Below, in pieces: positions 18,893 through 27,657 of a stretch of DNA of 29,072 bases. The notes under the pieces were generated by a model, which was given only the letters and a program-made list of their open reading frames with translations, was not told the origin of the DNA and made no database searches. The DNA comes from Penium margaritaceum (lineage: Eukaryota; Streptophyta; Zygnematophyceae; Desmidiales; Peniaceae), in the NCBI GenBank assembly GCA_023375785.1, contig SZWC01006727.1, forward strand, positions 21,721 through 50,792, in the 5' to 3' direction. Numbering within the stretch: the first letter of the stretch is position 1; every line of letters starts with the position of its first letter. A program made the position numbers and the translations under genes.

Positions 18893-20928
18893 ATGGAAAG
18901 TGCCGGACCATCCAAGACCAACAAGGGCAAGGTGGTGGCCGCCTCAACACGAGCAAACTCCAAATTTTGGGAGCCACCTCCGCGAGCACGGTTGCCAATC
19001 AAAAGGCAACCGTACTGCCAAAGGCAACCAACGCCAACCTCGGGGATACCGAGAACCATGCGGATGTTGCACAAGTGCTCGACGAGAACGTCGATGTGCA
19101 CGTGGACGACCCCCATGCGACGGACGACACGATGAAGGAGGATCTATCAGAGGGGGACCCAACAAAGAGCAAGACGCCGACGATGGCAAAGGCGACGTGG
19201 ATTGCGATCATCGCCATCATCGTGCGGAAAGCTCAAGCCGATTGCTCCAGAAGGGCAAGGCGCTCGCCGCATTGCATAAGGCTGCCAACGGCAATGAGAC
19301 TGCCGAGAGCAGCAAGGGCGCCGAAAGTAGCCATGCGGGAAGTTCCCGCGAGAATGAGCCGGACGACGATGCCGCGAAGGCAATTCGCAATGACCGCCGC
19401 ATGCTTGCGGAGTTTGTTACTGAAGCGGCAGGCCGACTCACCACCGACGGTGGAGGTACAGCACCACTTGGAGGAGTGGGGGGCGATCCCTCTTCTTACG
19501 ATGTGGCCGCAATGGGGCACGATAGCATCCACTCGAGCGTCGTCGCTGATGACAGTCTCCTCCGGAAGGTGGGACTCCTTGGAGGCGTGTAGGCCAATTG
19601 TACCCTCCTGTAGTGGGTAAAGATGCATAGACAACGCGAGGCCCTGGAGGCTATCGTCGATGCTCTGACAACATCAGAGCTTAAGTTTGCATTTGCCAAC
19701 CTGCTGGCCCACATCGGGCAGAGCACCACGGACCTTGACCGTGACCGCCAGCTGCAATGCCTGGCCGCCCATGCGGCAAACCGCCGATGCAACGACCTTG
19801 ACAAGGCATTGCAGAGCATGACCCATGTGCAAATGCAGTAGCAAACACAACATATCGCACCTGTAGATGGCAGTGCCGGTGGCAACGGTGACTTGCCTAC
19901 CTCGATGACCTTGGGGCTGGTCATGAACACGTCCTTCCTCCATAGTGTGGAGATCCTTCGCAAGGGCGTGAACCGCATGGAGCACGTCCTACCCATCCAC
20001 AAGGTTCCACTCAGTCAGTGGGGCGATCTTGCAACGACTCGGCTTGAAGACAAGCTCTTCAAGTACATGGTCAAGGAGTGGAGTGTGCAGAGGTCTCACC
20101 TTGAGAGGTAGCCCATGTCGTGGGAAGCCTTCTACGCAATCATGCATAAGAAGTGTACTGAGCGTGAGGAAGCGTAGCGTGCCTTCCACAAGATCAAAGA
20201 CTTCAGGCAGCTGGGTAACTCGCTTGAGGCCTACTTGAGCGAGTCTACTGCACTCATGGAGGAAGCCAAAAGCTTCGTCGAGAGCGACGGTACCCAGACC
20301 TTCAAGTACCCAGACCTTCGAGTACCCAGAGTGCTTGCTGCTGGAGTACTTACACGATGATATTGCCAGCGAGAAGCTAAAGGACAAGACCACCACGATC
20401 GCAATGGGCGAAGCTTGGACAAGCTGGAGGGCATTGCGAGACTACATGACCGAAGTGTATTCGGCAAACCCAAAGCACTACTTAGATGCACGGCCGAATG
20501 AGAGTGCACGGCAAAGCCGCGATGCATGCATGGAGGCTGCCGGGGCTGGAGGGACAGCCGGGCAGCGGGGCGAGGTGAAGGGGATGCAGCTGGCAAACCC
20601 CTCAACCAAGAAGACTAGTGGGAACAAGCCCCCCAACCACAAGCGTGGCTACGACAAAGACGAGCTATAGGTGACACGCAAACGTCATGACACGGCCTTC
20701 CGCAAGGGGCTGTGCCAAAACTGCATGCAGCCCGGACACTTCAAGGATCAGTGCCTTGAAGTTACTGGTGGTGGACAAGAGGCCGCGGCGTTCGCCGCAG
20801 CCGCAGCACCTTGTGGGGAGGCTGCAGCAGGAGGCCATGGACAAGGCCGTGGACAAGATCGCGGTCGTGGCAGTGGGCCCGGCCGTGGTAACGAACAAGG
20901 CCGTGGGGCGGGTTTTCCCCACCCATAA
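18893..20928 (+). pseudogene. gag: Gypsy-B gag remnant with zinc knuckle
   Basis: Begins MESAGPSKTNKGKVV at 18893, the same N-terminus as Gypsy-A gag. After an early frame change, an acidic Asp/Glu-rich region follows (NVDVHVDDP, then EPDDDAAKAIRND). The stretch 19605-20110 encodes ALTTSELKFAFANLLAHIGQ, MNTSFLHSVEILRKGVNRM and LSQWGDLATTRLEDKLFKY, interrupted by stops at 19839 and 20109. 20335-20670 continues, and 20671-20928 carries the CCHC knuckle CQNCMQPGHFKDQC followed by an Ala-rich then Gly/Arg/Gln-rich RNA-binding tail. Gag would form the particle shell. Frame changes and stops make it inactive, but the knuckle is intact, unlike in Gypsy-A. Confidence 0.82.
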
Positions 20929-21244
20929 GTGACATTAGTGGGGACCACTCAGGGATAAGATTGGATCACGAGTGTGGGCTCATGTTTTTAGACAAGAATG
21001 TTAAACAATTTGAGTTTTTGACGAGTTCAACTTTTCCGTTGTTTTCTCCCCTCTCATTGAACCTCATTCTACACTCGCTGATCAACATTGTCCACTAAAT
21101 CTTGCATCACTGGACGAGATGCATGATCGAACTTGCTTTGTGCTGGCGACACCGACCACTGTGCAAGAATTGTGTAACACAGTGATTGAAGCAAACGCCC
21201 TCATAGCGATGAGTTCGATCACGTTTGCAGTGGGTACCCTCCTG
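20929..21244 (+). pseudogene. Gypsy-B gag-protease linker fragment
   Basis: About 290 bp aligns with Gypsy-A minus strand at 9245-8955 (GGGGACCACTCAGGG, TTAAACAAT, CCTCTCATTGAACCTCATT, AAATCTTGCATCAC). Similarity ends near 21229, before the protease DTG motif would appear, and the sequence jumps back into gag at about 21245. The frame contains several stops. Confidence 0.7.
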
Positions 21245-21842
21245 TACCCTCCTGTAGTGGGTAAAGGTGCACGGACAACACGAGGCCCTGGAGGCTATCG
21301 TCGATGCTCTGACAACATCAGAGCTTAAGTTTGCATTGGCCAACCTGCTGGCCCACATTGGGCAGAGCACCACGGACCTTGACCGTGACCGCCAGCTGCA
21401 ATGCCTGGCCGCCCATGCGGTAAACCGCCGATGCAACGACCTCGACAAGGCGTTGTAAAGCGTGACCCATGTGCAAATGCAGCAGCAAACACAACATGTC
21501 GCAGCTGTAGACGGCACTGTCGGTGGCAACGGCGACTTGCCTGCCTCGATGACCTTGGGGCTGGTCATGAACACGTCCTTCCTCCACAGTGTGGAGATCC
21601 TCCGCAAGGACGTGAACCGCATGGAGCACATCCTACGCATCCACAAAGTTCCACTCAGTCAGTGGGGCGATCTTGCCACGACTCGGCTTGAAGACAAGCT
21701 CTTCAAGTACGTGGTCAAGGAGTGGAGTGTGCAGAGGTCTCACCTTGAGAGGTAGCCCATGTCGTGGGAAGCCTTCTGTGCAATCATGCATAAGAAGTGT
21801 ACCGAGCATGCACGTCCCACGCATCCACAAGGTTCCACTCAG
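21245..21842 (+). repeat. Second partial copy of the gag segment, plus a third short copy
   Basis: 21245-21806 repeats 19601-20163 with scattered substitutions, including the stop after LDKAL and the stop after RSHLER. Then 21806-21842 reiterates a ~36-bp piece of the same gene (GCATCCACAAGGTTCCACTC, like 19981-20015). It breaks into Copia integrase sequence just afterwards. The pattern is that of serial template jumps within one junction. Confidence 0.75.
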
Positions 21843-21848
21843 TTAAAG

Positions 21849-22083
21849 ATGGATCGCACCATGTTAAGGATTGTGCAATTCGCTCTCTCTACGACACCAT
21901 TCTGTTGTGGTCAGTGTGGAGTTGTCTTCTACCACTCAATCCCCTTGCTCTTCATCCACCCAAGGCACCCCGCATCTTCACCGCCGTTGTCACTCTGGAA
22001 CGCCTTCACCTTCAACTATGTTTGCCGCTCCACATCTGCCACAAACGCCTGCATGTACGGAAGGACCTCACTCTTCCGCTTCA
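21849..22083 (-). repeat. Duplicated Copia integrase core fragment
   Basis: This segment repeats 22571-22805 (reverse strand of the Copia integrase around the second catalytic Asp and the Glu; HCPQQNGI region) with scattered differences. Its right edge meets Copia-B at the shared word CCTCACTCTTCCGCTTCAT (22067-22085 and 22792-22810). Its left edge meets gag at about 21848. Confidence 0.75.
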
Positions 22084-24733
22084 TCGCCCATCCCTTGGGC
22101 AATCCTCTATGGCTGGTGCTGCTCCAAGGACGTCACCCTCATTCACGTCCTCCGTTGTCTCCCCCTCAAGGAGTGGCATCCACTCCTCCCTCTTGGAGAG
22201 ACGTGCCTCCTTCTCTGTCCAACAGCTTTTCTCGTCGAATGTGACGTCGCGACTCCACACAATCTTCTACTTCCTTGGGTCAAAGAGTTGGTACGCCTTG
22301 CTTCCGCTCTCATATCCAAGGAAATACACCGGCGGGTACGCGGGTCCAGCTTGCTCTGTCCCTCACGTGCTTGCACCATTGCATGTGCAACACAACCAAA
22401 CGTGCGGAGGTGACCCAACGCTAGCTTCCTCCCGCTCCACACCTCTTGTGGCGTCTTCCACGCCTTGCTCTCCTTGTCCTTCAACGGCTTGGTCGGCATG
22501 AGATTCATGATGTACGCTGTTGTCCTTGCCGCCTTCGCCCAATACTGTTGTGTAAGGCCGCGATCGCTCAACATGGATCGCACCATGTTAAGGATTGTGC
22601 AATTTGCTCTCTCTGTGATGCCATTCTGTTGTGGGCAGTGTGGAGTTGTCTTCTACCACTCAATCCCCTTGCTCTTCATCCACCCAAGGCACCCCGCATA
22701 ATCACCGCCGTTGTCACTCCGAAACGCCTTCACCTTCAACTATGTTTGTCACTCCACATCTGCCACAAAATCCTGCATGTACGGAAGGACCTCACTCTTC
22801 CGCTTCATTGGGTAGAGGTAGAGTTTCCGGCCATGGTCATCGATGAAGGTGAGGAAGTAGCGAGCTCCACCAATGGAGCTCTCAAGCGGTCTATAGAGAT
22901 CTGTGTGTACCACGACCAGTTTTGCTGATGCACGCATCCCCTTCGCGACAAACGGCTGCCGAGTTGATTTGCCAATGATGCCTGGCTCACACACGGTCTC
23001 CTTGGTTCCATCAAGGCCGCTGATTTGGAGACTCCGCACCACTTCCCTTTTAGCCATCTCCTTCACTGTCGATCGAGAAATGTGACAGAGTCGGCGGTGC
23101 CATAGGTCCAGGTCTCCTCCATCCTTCGTTGCAAGATTAGCGGCGTTGGACCCCACCCGGCTGCTGAGGATCTTTGCGCGTAGCAGGTACAAGTCGTCCT
23201 CCCTCTTGGCACGCGTAATCACCTCACCTTTGCCCTCCTTGCGGATTGAAGGCCTCCTTCTTTGTGAAGAGCGCCTCAAGTCCCTTGTCGGTAAGGCGGC
23301 TAATGGAGAGTAGGTTTGCCCCAAAGTTGGGCATATGCAACACATCGTAGATTGTGCTCGTGACAGGTTTTCCATCCACAATTGACTCAATCCAGACGTT
23401 ACCCTCACTGGCGACAACCTTCGTCTTTCCATTGGCCACCGTCATGCGTCTCTCCGAGGCACCGTAGGTGACAAATGCCACCCTGTTGCATTGCGTGTGG
23501 CGGCTTGATCCGGAGTCAATGACAGCAACTCCTGGATCCTTCAAGTTGATGGAGTTGTACGCCATAAGGGCGTACTCATCTTTGTTCCCGCCCCGCTGCG
23601 ACCGATAAGTTTTCTTCTTGGGACAGTTGCGCGTGTAGTGGCCCTCCTTGCCGTAGTGGAAGCACTCCCCCTTCTTGTCACCCTTCTTGGTGCCCTGTTT
23701 TGCACCCTTCCATTTCTCGCCTCGGCCTCCACTTTGAGGATGAATCGTGTAAGCTGTGTAAGCTGAACTTAATACCGCTACACTCTCTTGTCTGCCACGT
23801 CGCATCCACTCATTGCACACGTACTCAGCAACCTTCGAGAACTTCAGCTCGTCGAAAGGTCTGCCACCAAGGACTGTGATCATGGGACTCCAACTGTCCG
23901 GCAAGGCCAGAAGGAGGATCATAGCTTGCAACTGAGAGTCGACCTCCCAACCAGTGGCCACGCACTCCGCTNGTTTTCTTCTTGGGACAGTTGCGCGTGT
24001 AGTGGCCCTCCTTGCCGTAGTGGAAGCACTCCCCCTTCTTGTCACCCTTCTTGGTGCCCTGTTTGGCACCCTTCCACTTCTCGCCTCGGCCTCCACTTTG
24101 AGGATGAATCGTGTAAGCTGAACTTAATACCGCTACACTCTCTCGTCTGCCACGTCGCATCCACTCATTGCACACGTACTCAGCAACCTTCAGGAACTTC
24201 AACTCATCGAAAGGTCAGCCACCAAGGACTGTGATCATGGGACTCCAACTGTCCGGCAAGGCCAGAAGGAGGATCATAGCTTGCAACTGAGAGTCGACCT
24301 CCCAACCAGTGGCCACGCACTCCGCTGTGAGCGACTCAATCTGCTGCATGTTCTCCATGACGTTGTCGCCTTCACTGGCTTGGAGGGTGACGAGCCATTT
24401 GAAGATGAAAAGCTGACTGGCAAGGTTGCTTGACTGGTAGATGGAGCATAGTTTTGACCATGCTTCTGTGGCCAGGGTGCATCCTTGGATGTGCCCAAGT
24501 TGTGGCAGGCATAACGCGGACACAAGGAGCGCCAACGCCTTTTTGTTGCGCTTCTTGTATGCCTCCTTTACCTCAGTCGTTGTAGTCTTTGGCGGAGCAA
24601 TCTCATTACCCTTCACAAGCTCAAGCAGTCCCTTGTTGTCGAGGAAGACCTCAAACTGCCACCTCCACAAGGCAAAACCTGTCCCATCAAACTGAAGGAC
24701 CGCGCGGCTGCTCTCTTGCTCGCTCGTTGCCAT
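22084..24733 (-). pseudogene. gag-pol: Copia-B gag-pol remnant: gag, protease, integrase
   Basis: Start MATSEQESS at 24733; a longer read to 24826 would begin inside the LTR and is not used. Gag runs to LPDSWSPMITVLGG, where a stop (24217-24215) replaces Arg present in the duplicated copy. The zinc knuckle reads CFHYGKEGHYTRNC with Tyr for the second Cys in both duplicates. The protease motif is VAVIDSGSSRHT (DSG). After a frame change near 23224, GAG-pre-integrase has LWHRRLCHIS and VCEPGIIGKSTRQPF (the second Cys of CEPC is Gly). The integrase core has VVHTDLYRP, FRSDNGGDY after a stop, and NGITERAN (DDE). The C-terminus (FGCVAHAMVQ, KLDPRTRRC) ends in a one-base deletion. Confidence 0.87.
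23609..24326 (-). repeat. Direct duplication of about 360 bp around a single N
   Basis: 23609-23971 and 23973-24326 are near-identical copies of gag (from AECVATGWEVD to the zinc knuckle and PKKK), separated by N at 23972. They differ by scattered substitutions and one 9-bp unit (GTGTAAGCT duplicated in the first copy). The join at N shifts the frame. It may be two alleles or two element copies stitched end to end, or a genuine tandem duplication. Confidence 0.75.
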
Positions 24734-24777
24734 GTCTTGCTGTTGGAAGCGTGAAATCAAGCTGGCTTTGAACCCCT

Positions 24778-24793
24778 TAGAGGCGTGGGTCCA
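24778..24793 (-). other. Candidate primer binding site of Copia-B
   Basis: Eight bases inside the LTR the minus strand reads TGGACCCACGCCTCTA. It starts with TGG, as a tRNA 3'-CCA complement should, but it is not the common initiator-Met type. The offset of eight bases is larger than usual, so the call is tentative. Confidence 0.35.
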
Positions 24794-25000
24794 TAGCCCT
24801 TTGTTGGCCTGAGGGTGAGTGTGCACCCTGGAGGGTCACTAGCAATGGCTGGTTCACACCACCAACTGTTTTTTGGAGAGACTGAAACTGTGGAGGCAAC
24901 TGGTTCCAAGGATGGCAGAAAATTTGTCAGAGAGTGAGGCAATAGTTTTGGCCTCAATTCACTGGGAATGAACTCTTGATCAAGGCTCACAAGCAGTGGC

Positions 25001-25008
25001 ATTTTATA
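25001..25008 (-). promoter_or_regulatory. TATA box of the Copia-B LTR
   Basis: Minus strand TATAAAAT within TTATAAAATGCC. The same place in Copia-A reads CTATGAAATTCC, so it is mutated there. Transcription would start roughly 30 bases downstream, marking the U3/R border. Confidence 0.5.
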
Positions 25009-25137
25009 ATCACTGATCTAAGCTTTCCAGAACACCAAAGCATGCCAGATGTGAAGGTTTCTAGCAGATTCTATGGCTTCTAGAGTACTCCTTGGTAGGC
25101 TGTCCTTTTTTCGACCTAGGAAGGCATCCCTTCCCTC

Positions 25138-25150
25138 TTCTAGAAGCTTC
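25138..25150 (-). promoter_or_regulatory. Perfect three-unit heat-shock element in the Copia-B LTR
   Basis: Minus strand GAAGCTTCTAGAA fits GAAnnTTCnnGAA exactly. It lies about 130 bp upstream of the TATA box. A further TTCnnGAA dimer, TTCTAGAA, lies at 25286-25293. This is the motif class bound by heat-shock factors and used by heat-activated Copia elements such as ONSEN of Arabidopsis; activity here is inferred. Confidence 0.5.
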
Positions 25151-25378
25151 TTTCCCTTCCTAGATTCCTCAGCTTGCTTCTAGTAGGAGGAAAGGTGTTC
25201 AGAAGACCAAGACACCTCTAGATGCCTTGTAGGACAAGTCACCCCTTCTATAAGGTGTGCCACCTTCTTGGACCCTCACCTGGCCTTCTAGAAACTTAAA
25301 GAGGAACTCTAGAGGTTAAGCTAGCTTCCTAGAATCTATTTTCCACCTCCCTTGAGGCAGGGCAGAATTTCATCTTGT

Positions 25379-25434
25379 GGGACTCGAAACTGGGCCCCTG
25401 CCTCTATAGGTGGACACCATTAACCACTAAGCCA
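25379..25434 (-). promoter_or_regulatory. tRNA-like Pol III A and B boxes in the Copia-B LTR
   Basis: Minus strand TGGCTTAGTGGTTAATGG (25434-25417) contains the A-box consensus TGGCNNAGTGG exactly. GTTTCGAGTCCC (25390-25379) differs from the B-box consensus GGTTCGANTCC at one base. Spacing is tRNA-like. It lies 70-125 bp inside the LTR, in U3. Confidence 0.55.
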
Positions 25435-25503
25435 CCTTGGCTTGTCTTTTTGGTGTTCCTTTTTGGAGTCACTCCTGCCATGGTGAGGTACATCACTCCA
25501 ACA

Positions 25504-26649
25504 AGTAACAAGAAGCCTGATGGACTCCTCCAACAACTTCCCATTCATGAGACTCCATGGGAGTGCGTCAACATGGACTTCATTAGTGGTCTTTTGGACA
25601 CGCCCTGTGGTCACGGTGCAATACTAGTGGTTGTGGATATTTTGACAAAGACAACACACTCCATTCCTACAACCACTGACGTGAACGCAGAGGAGACCAC
25701 TCGTATCTTCTTTTAGGGTGTCGGAAAGTACCACGACTTGCCGTTGCGCATTAGCTCCGATCGAGATCGAAGTTTTGCTAGTAAGTTCTTGCAAAAGATG
25801 CACAAGTACTTTGGCAGTGAGTCAGAAATGTCGACGGCGTTTCACCCTCAAACTGACGGACAAACAGAGCGTATGAACCACAATCTGGAACAAATGATTT
25901 CCATGTACGTGGACCCTGCCATGCATGACTGGGACGAATGCCTAGCACCGGTAGAGTTTGCCATGAATAACCCGGTGAACTATTCTACACACGTCACACT
26001 GTTTGTGTTGAACAGTGGTTGACATCCAGCGATGCCCTCTTCATTGGTGAAGAGTGGGAGCATAGGAGGACAGGTTCCTTCTACTCAAGCATTTGTCGAT
26101 CGCATAGACTCCTTGCTATTGGAGGCAAAGGATCACCTTCAAGCTGCTCCACCAGGACAAAAGGCATGTGTCGACAAAAGTCGCCGTGAGGTCTCGTTTC
26201 ACATCGGTGACAAAGTGCTGCTTAGCACTATGAATCTTTGGCTGAAGTCGCCAGGGGCACGAAAACTTCTATCGAAGTGGATTGGGTCGTTTCCCATCGT
26301 TGCATGCATCGGGCCAGTGGCATACCGATTGTTGCTTCCACCAAGTATGACGATACATGACGTATTTCATGTGAGCCTGTTGGCTCCATACACGGCTGAG
26401 GGAACCGTTCAGCCACCACTGGCAGTCCTTCCTGGCGATGGCCAATACGAGGTTCTCTGCCTATTTCAATAGTAAAAGCGTACTCTCCGGTCGCGGTTTG
26501 TTAGGGAATACCTTGTTCATTGGGCAAGGTGTGGACCTGAACATAACTCATGGGAGCCCGAGTCTCAGTTGCCCATAAGGATGGTCAACAAGTATTGGAG
26601 CGAGCTGGCAGCTCGCACGGAGCGACGCGTGTTAGGGGGCACCACCTAA
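25504..26649 (+). pseudogene. pol: Gypsy-B integrase C-half and chromodomain
   Basis: The frame resumes directly after the Copia-B LTR at the position equivalent to Gypsy-A 6470. Core residues are seen in WECVNMDFISGL, ISSDRDRSF and QTDGQTERMNHN (D, D, E), with stops at 25714 and 26020. A GPY/F-like module (KVLLSTMNLWLK, GSFPIVACIGPVAYRL, HDVFHVSLLAPY) follows. Two adjacent stops at 26470-26475 precede a chromodomain (YLVHWARCG at 26509, NSWEPE at 26545-26562, NKYWSEL), and the frame ends at TAA 26647-26649. The chromodomain keeps the Trp that Gypsy-A has lost. The protein is dead through stops rather than large deletions in this part. Confidence 0.88.
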
Positions 26650-26933
26650 ACGCGGAAAAAGTGAACGACATTCCCGTAGGGCGGCATTCATGGACTGCAA
26701 CCATAGGAAATTGGGGACGCCCAACATGGTTGTCGAGCGGATGCCCCAGCCTAACAGGGGGGGGGCGCTAGCCGTGCTGACCGACGAGCTACAGCTAAGG
26801 TCCAAGTGCCATACACGTGTCCATGTTTAGCTGGTGATTGACATTATTGATTTCTTTCAAAATGTTGATGACTCACTCACTCACAATCCTACTTGTTCAT
26901 GAACAAGGACGGTTCATTATAAGAAGGGAGGAA
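26650..26933 (+). other. Gypsy-B 3' non-coding region and polypurine tract
   Basis: Matches Gypsy-A 5185-5471 in reverse. It ends with the purine run AAGAAGGGAGGAA at 26921-26933, directly before the 3' LTR. A G-run of seven or more lies near 26760. Confidence 0.65.
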
Positions 26934-27652
26934 TGTAGCGGGAAGGCCGATTCGGCCCTCCCTCCTCGCTGAAGCAAGGGGTGGTTGCGCACCACCCCTC
27001 GCATCAACAAGGGCTGGCCGGCGGCCGACACTTCGTTGGCCGCCGGCCAGCTCGCCTCCGGCCGGCCTGATGGCCGGCGGCCGGCCAAGCGACCGGCCGG
27101 CCACCAGCCGGCCAGTCGCAAGCCGCCGATCGCGGCCTCAGCCCGATCGGCGGCTGAGGAGCTATGAGGGCGAGGCCTCATGGTCTCATGCCCTCGCCCC
27201 TCCCCCCCCTCCCTCGCCCTCCTTGCAAACGAGTAAGCGATGATGAAGGATAGGGGGAGCGAGGGCGAGAGCGAAGATGAGACAAGGGTACGAGAGAAGT
27301 CGGCGCGAAATCGCCGAACTTGCCTCGCACGCGATGATTTCGCGCGAACGCGCCAAAGACGAAACTCAAGTTTATTTGGGACGAACTATGTGTTTTGAAA
27401 CTAGAAAACTTGTGCGAATGTACGAGTCCAAGGTAGAAACCACCGGTTTGGGTCCCAAAACCAGGGGTAGGGTTGAAAACGGAAATGGACATTTAGAGAC
27501 TCAAAATATTCGAGTCTCCCTGCTTTGGGTCGTTGATGACGATTGCCCCTCAGTCCTGCGAAGGGGGTAAACCCTTGACGCGGACTGAGAACGCCATTAT
27601 GCGAACTCCGACGACGACTTCAGAGCAGGAGCTGGAGACTCAACATGTTACA
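26934..27652 (+). repeat. Gypsy-B 3' LTR (719 bp)
   Basis: TGTAGCGGG at 26934 to ACATGTTACA at 27652. It contains an 8-bp stem GGGGTGGT/ACCACCCC near 26978-26998 and the 14-bp U3 hairpin at 27013-27051, followed by GGCCGGCC-rich sequence to about 27130. Confidence 0.88.
27013..27051 (+). repeat. U3 GC-rich hairpin in the Gypsy-B 3' LTR
   Basis: GCTGGCCGGCGGCC (27013-27026) and GGCCGCCGGCCAGC (27038-27051) pair without mismatch around an 11-base loop. It is homologous to 17420-17452. Confidence 0.65.
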
Positions 27653-27657
27653 ATATG

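Larger units (their letters stand above)
22084..25503 (-). mobile_element. Copia-B: 5' half of a Ty1/Copia element nested in Gypsy-B
   Basis: Read on the minus strand: 5' LTR (25503-24802), primer site, gag, protease, GAG-pre-integrase, integrase core and integrase C-terminus, ending near 22084. RT, RNase H and the 3' LTR are absent. Same family as Copia-A, which holds the complementary half. On the right, the LTR end TGTTGG (plus strand CCAACA, 25498-25503) abuts Gypsy-B integrase at 25504 with no extra base, a clean insertion junction. Confidence 0.88.
24802..25503 (-). repeat. Copia-B 5' LTR (702 bp)
   Basis: Minus strand TGTTGGAGTGATG at 25503 to AGGCCAACA at 24802, an inverted-repeat pair TGTTGG/CCAACA. 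It matches Copia-A 3120-3818. The better-preserved copy of the LTR motifs is here: tRNA-like boxes near the start, a heat-shock-type trimer in the middle, and a TATA box further down. Confidence 0.88.
17338..27652 (+). mobile_element. Gypsy-B: rearranged Ty3/Gypsy chromovirus with nested Copia-B
   Basis: Same family as Gypsy-A, opposite strand. The parts are 5' LTR (17338-18039), primer site, leader, gag, part of the gag-protease linker, then foreign and duplicated sequence, then integrase C-half, chromodomain, polypurine tract and 3' LTR (26934-27652). The left flank GTATG (17333-17337; also 17114-17118 in the duplicated contig end) and right flank ATATG (27653-27657) are a 4-of-5 match, with one transition, consistent with an aged target duplication. 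Protease, RT, RNase H and the integrase N-half are missing. Confidence 0.82.

Noticed and set aside
18870-19592. 240- and 247-codon overlapping frames as intact proteins
   Set aside because: They are alternate-frame readings of the Gypsy-B gag; true gag switches frame between them, as comparison with Gypsy-A shows.
20990-21244. A second independent Gypsy element start
   Set aside because: The sequence is the gag-protease linker, not an LTR or leader; the later gag copy has no LTR or primer site before it.
24733-24826. Extended Copia-B gag start at 24826
   Set aside because: The extra 31 codons run through the primer site into the LTR; MATSEQESS at 24733 is the natural start.
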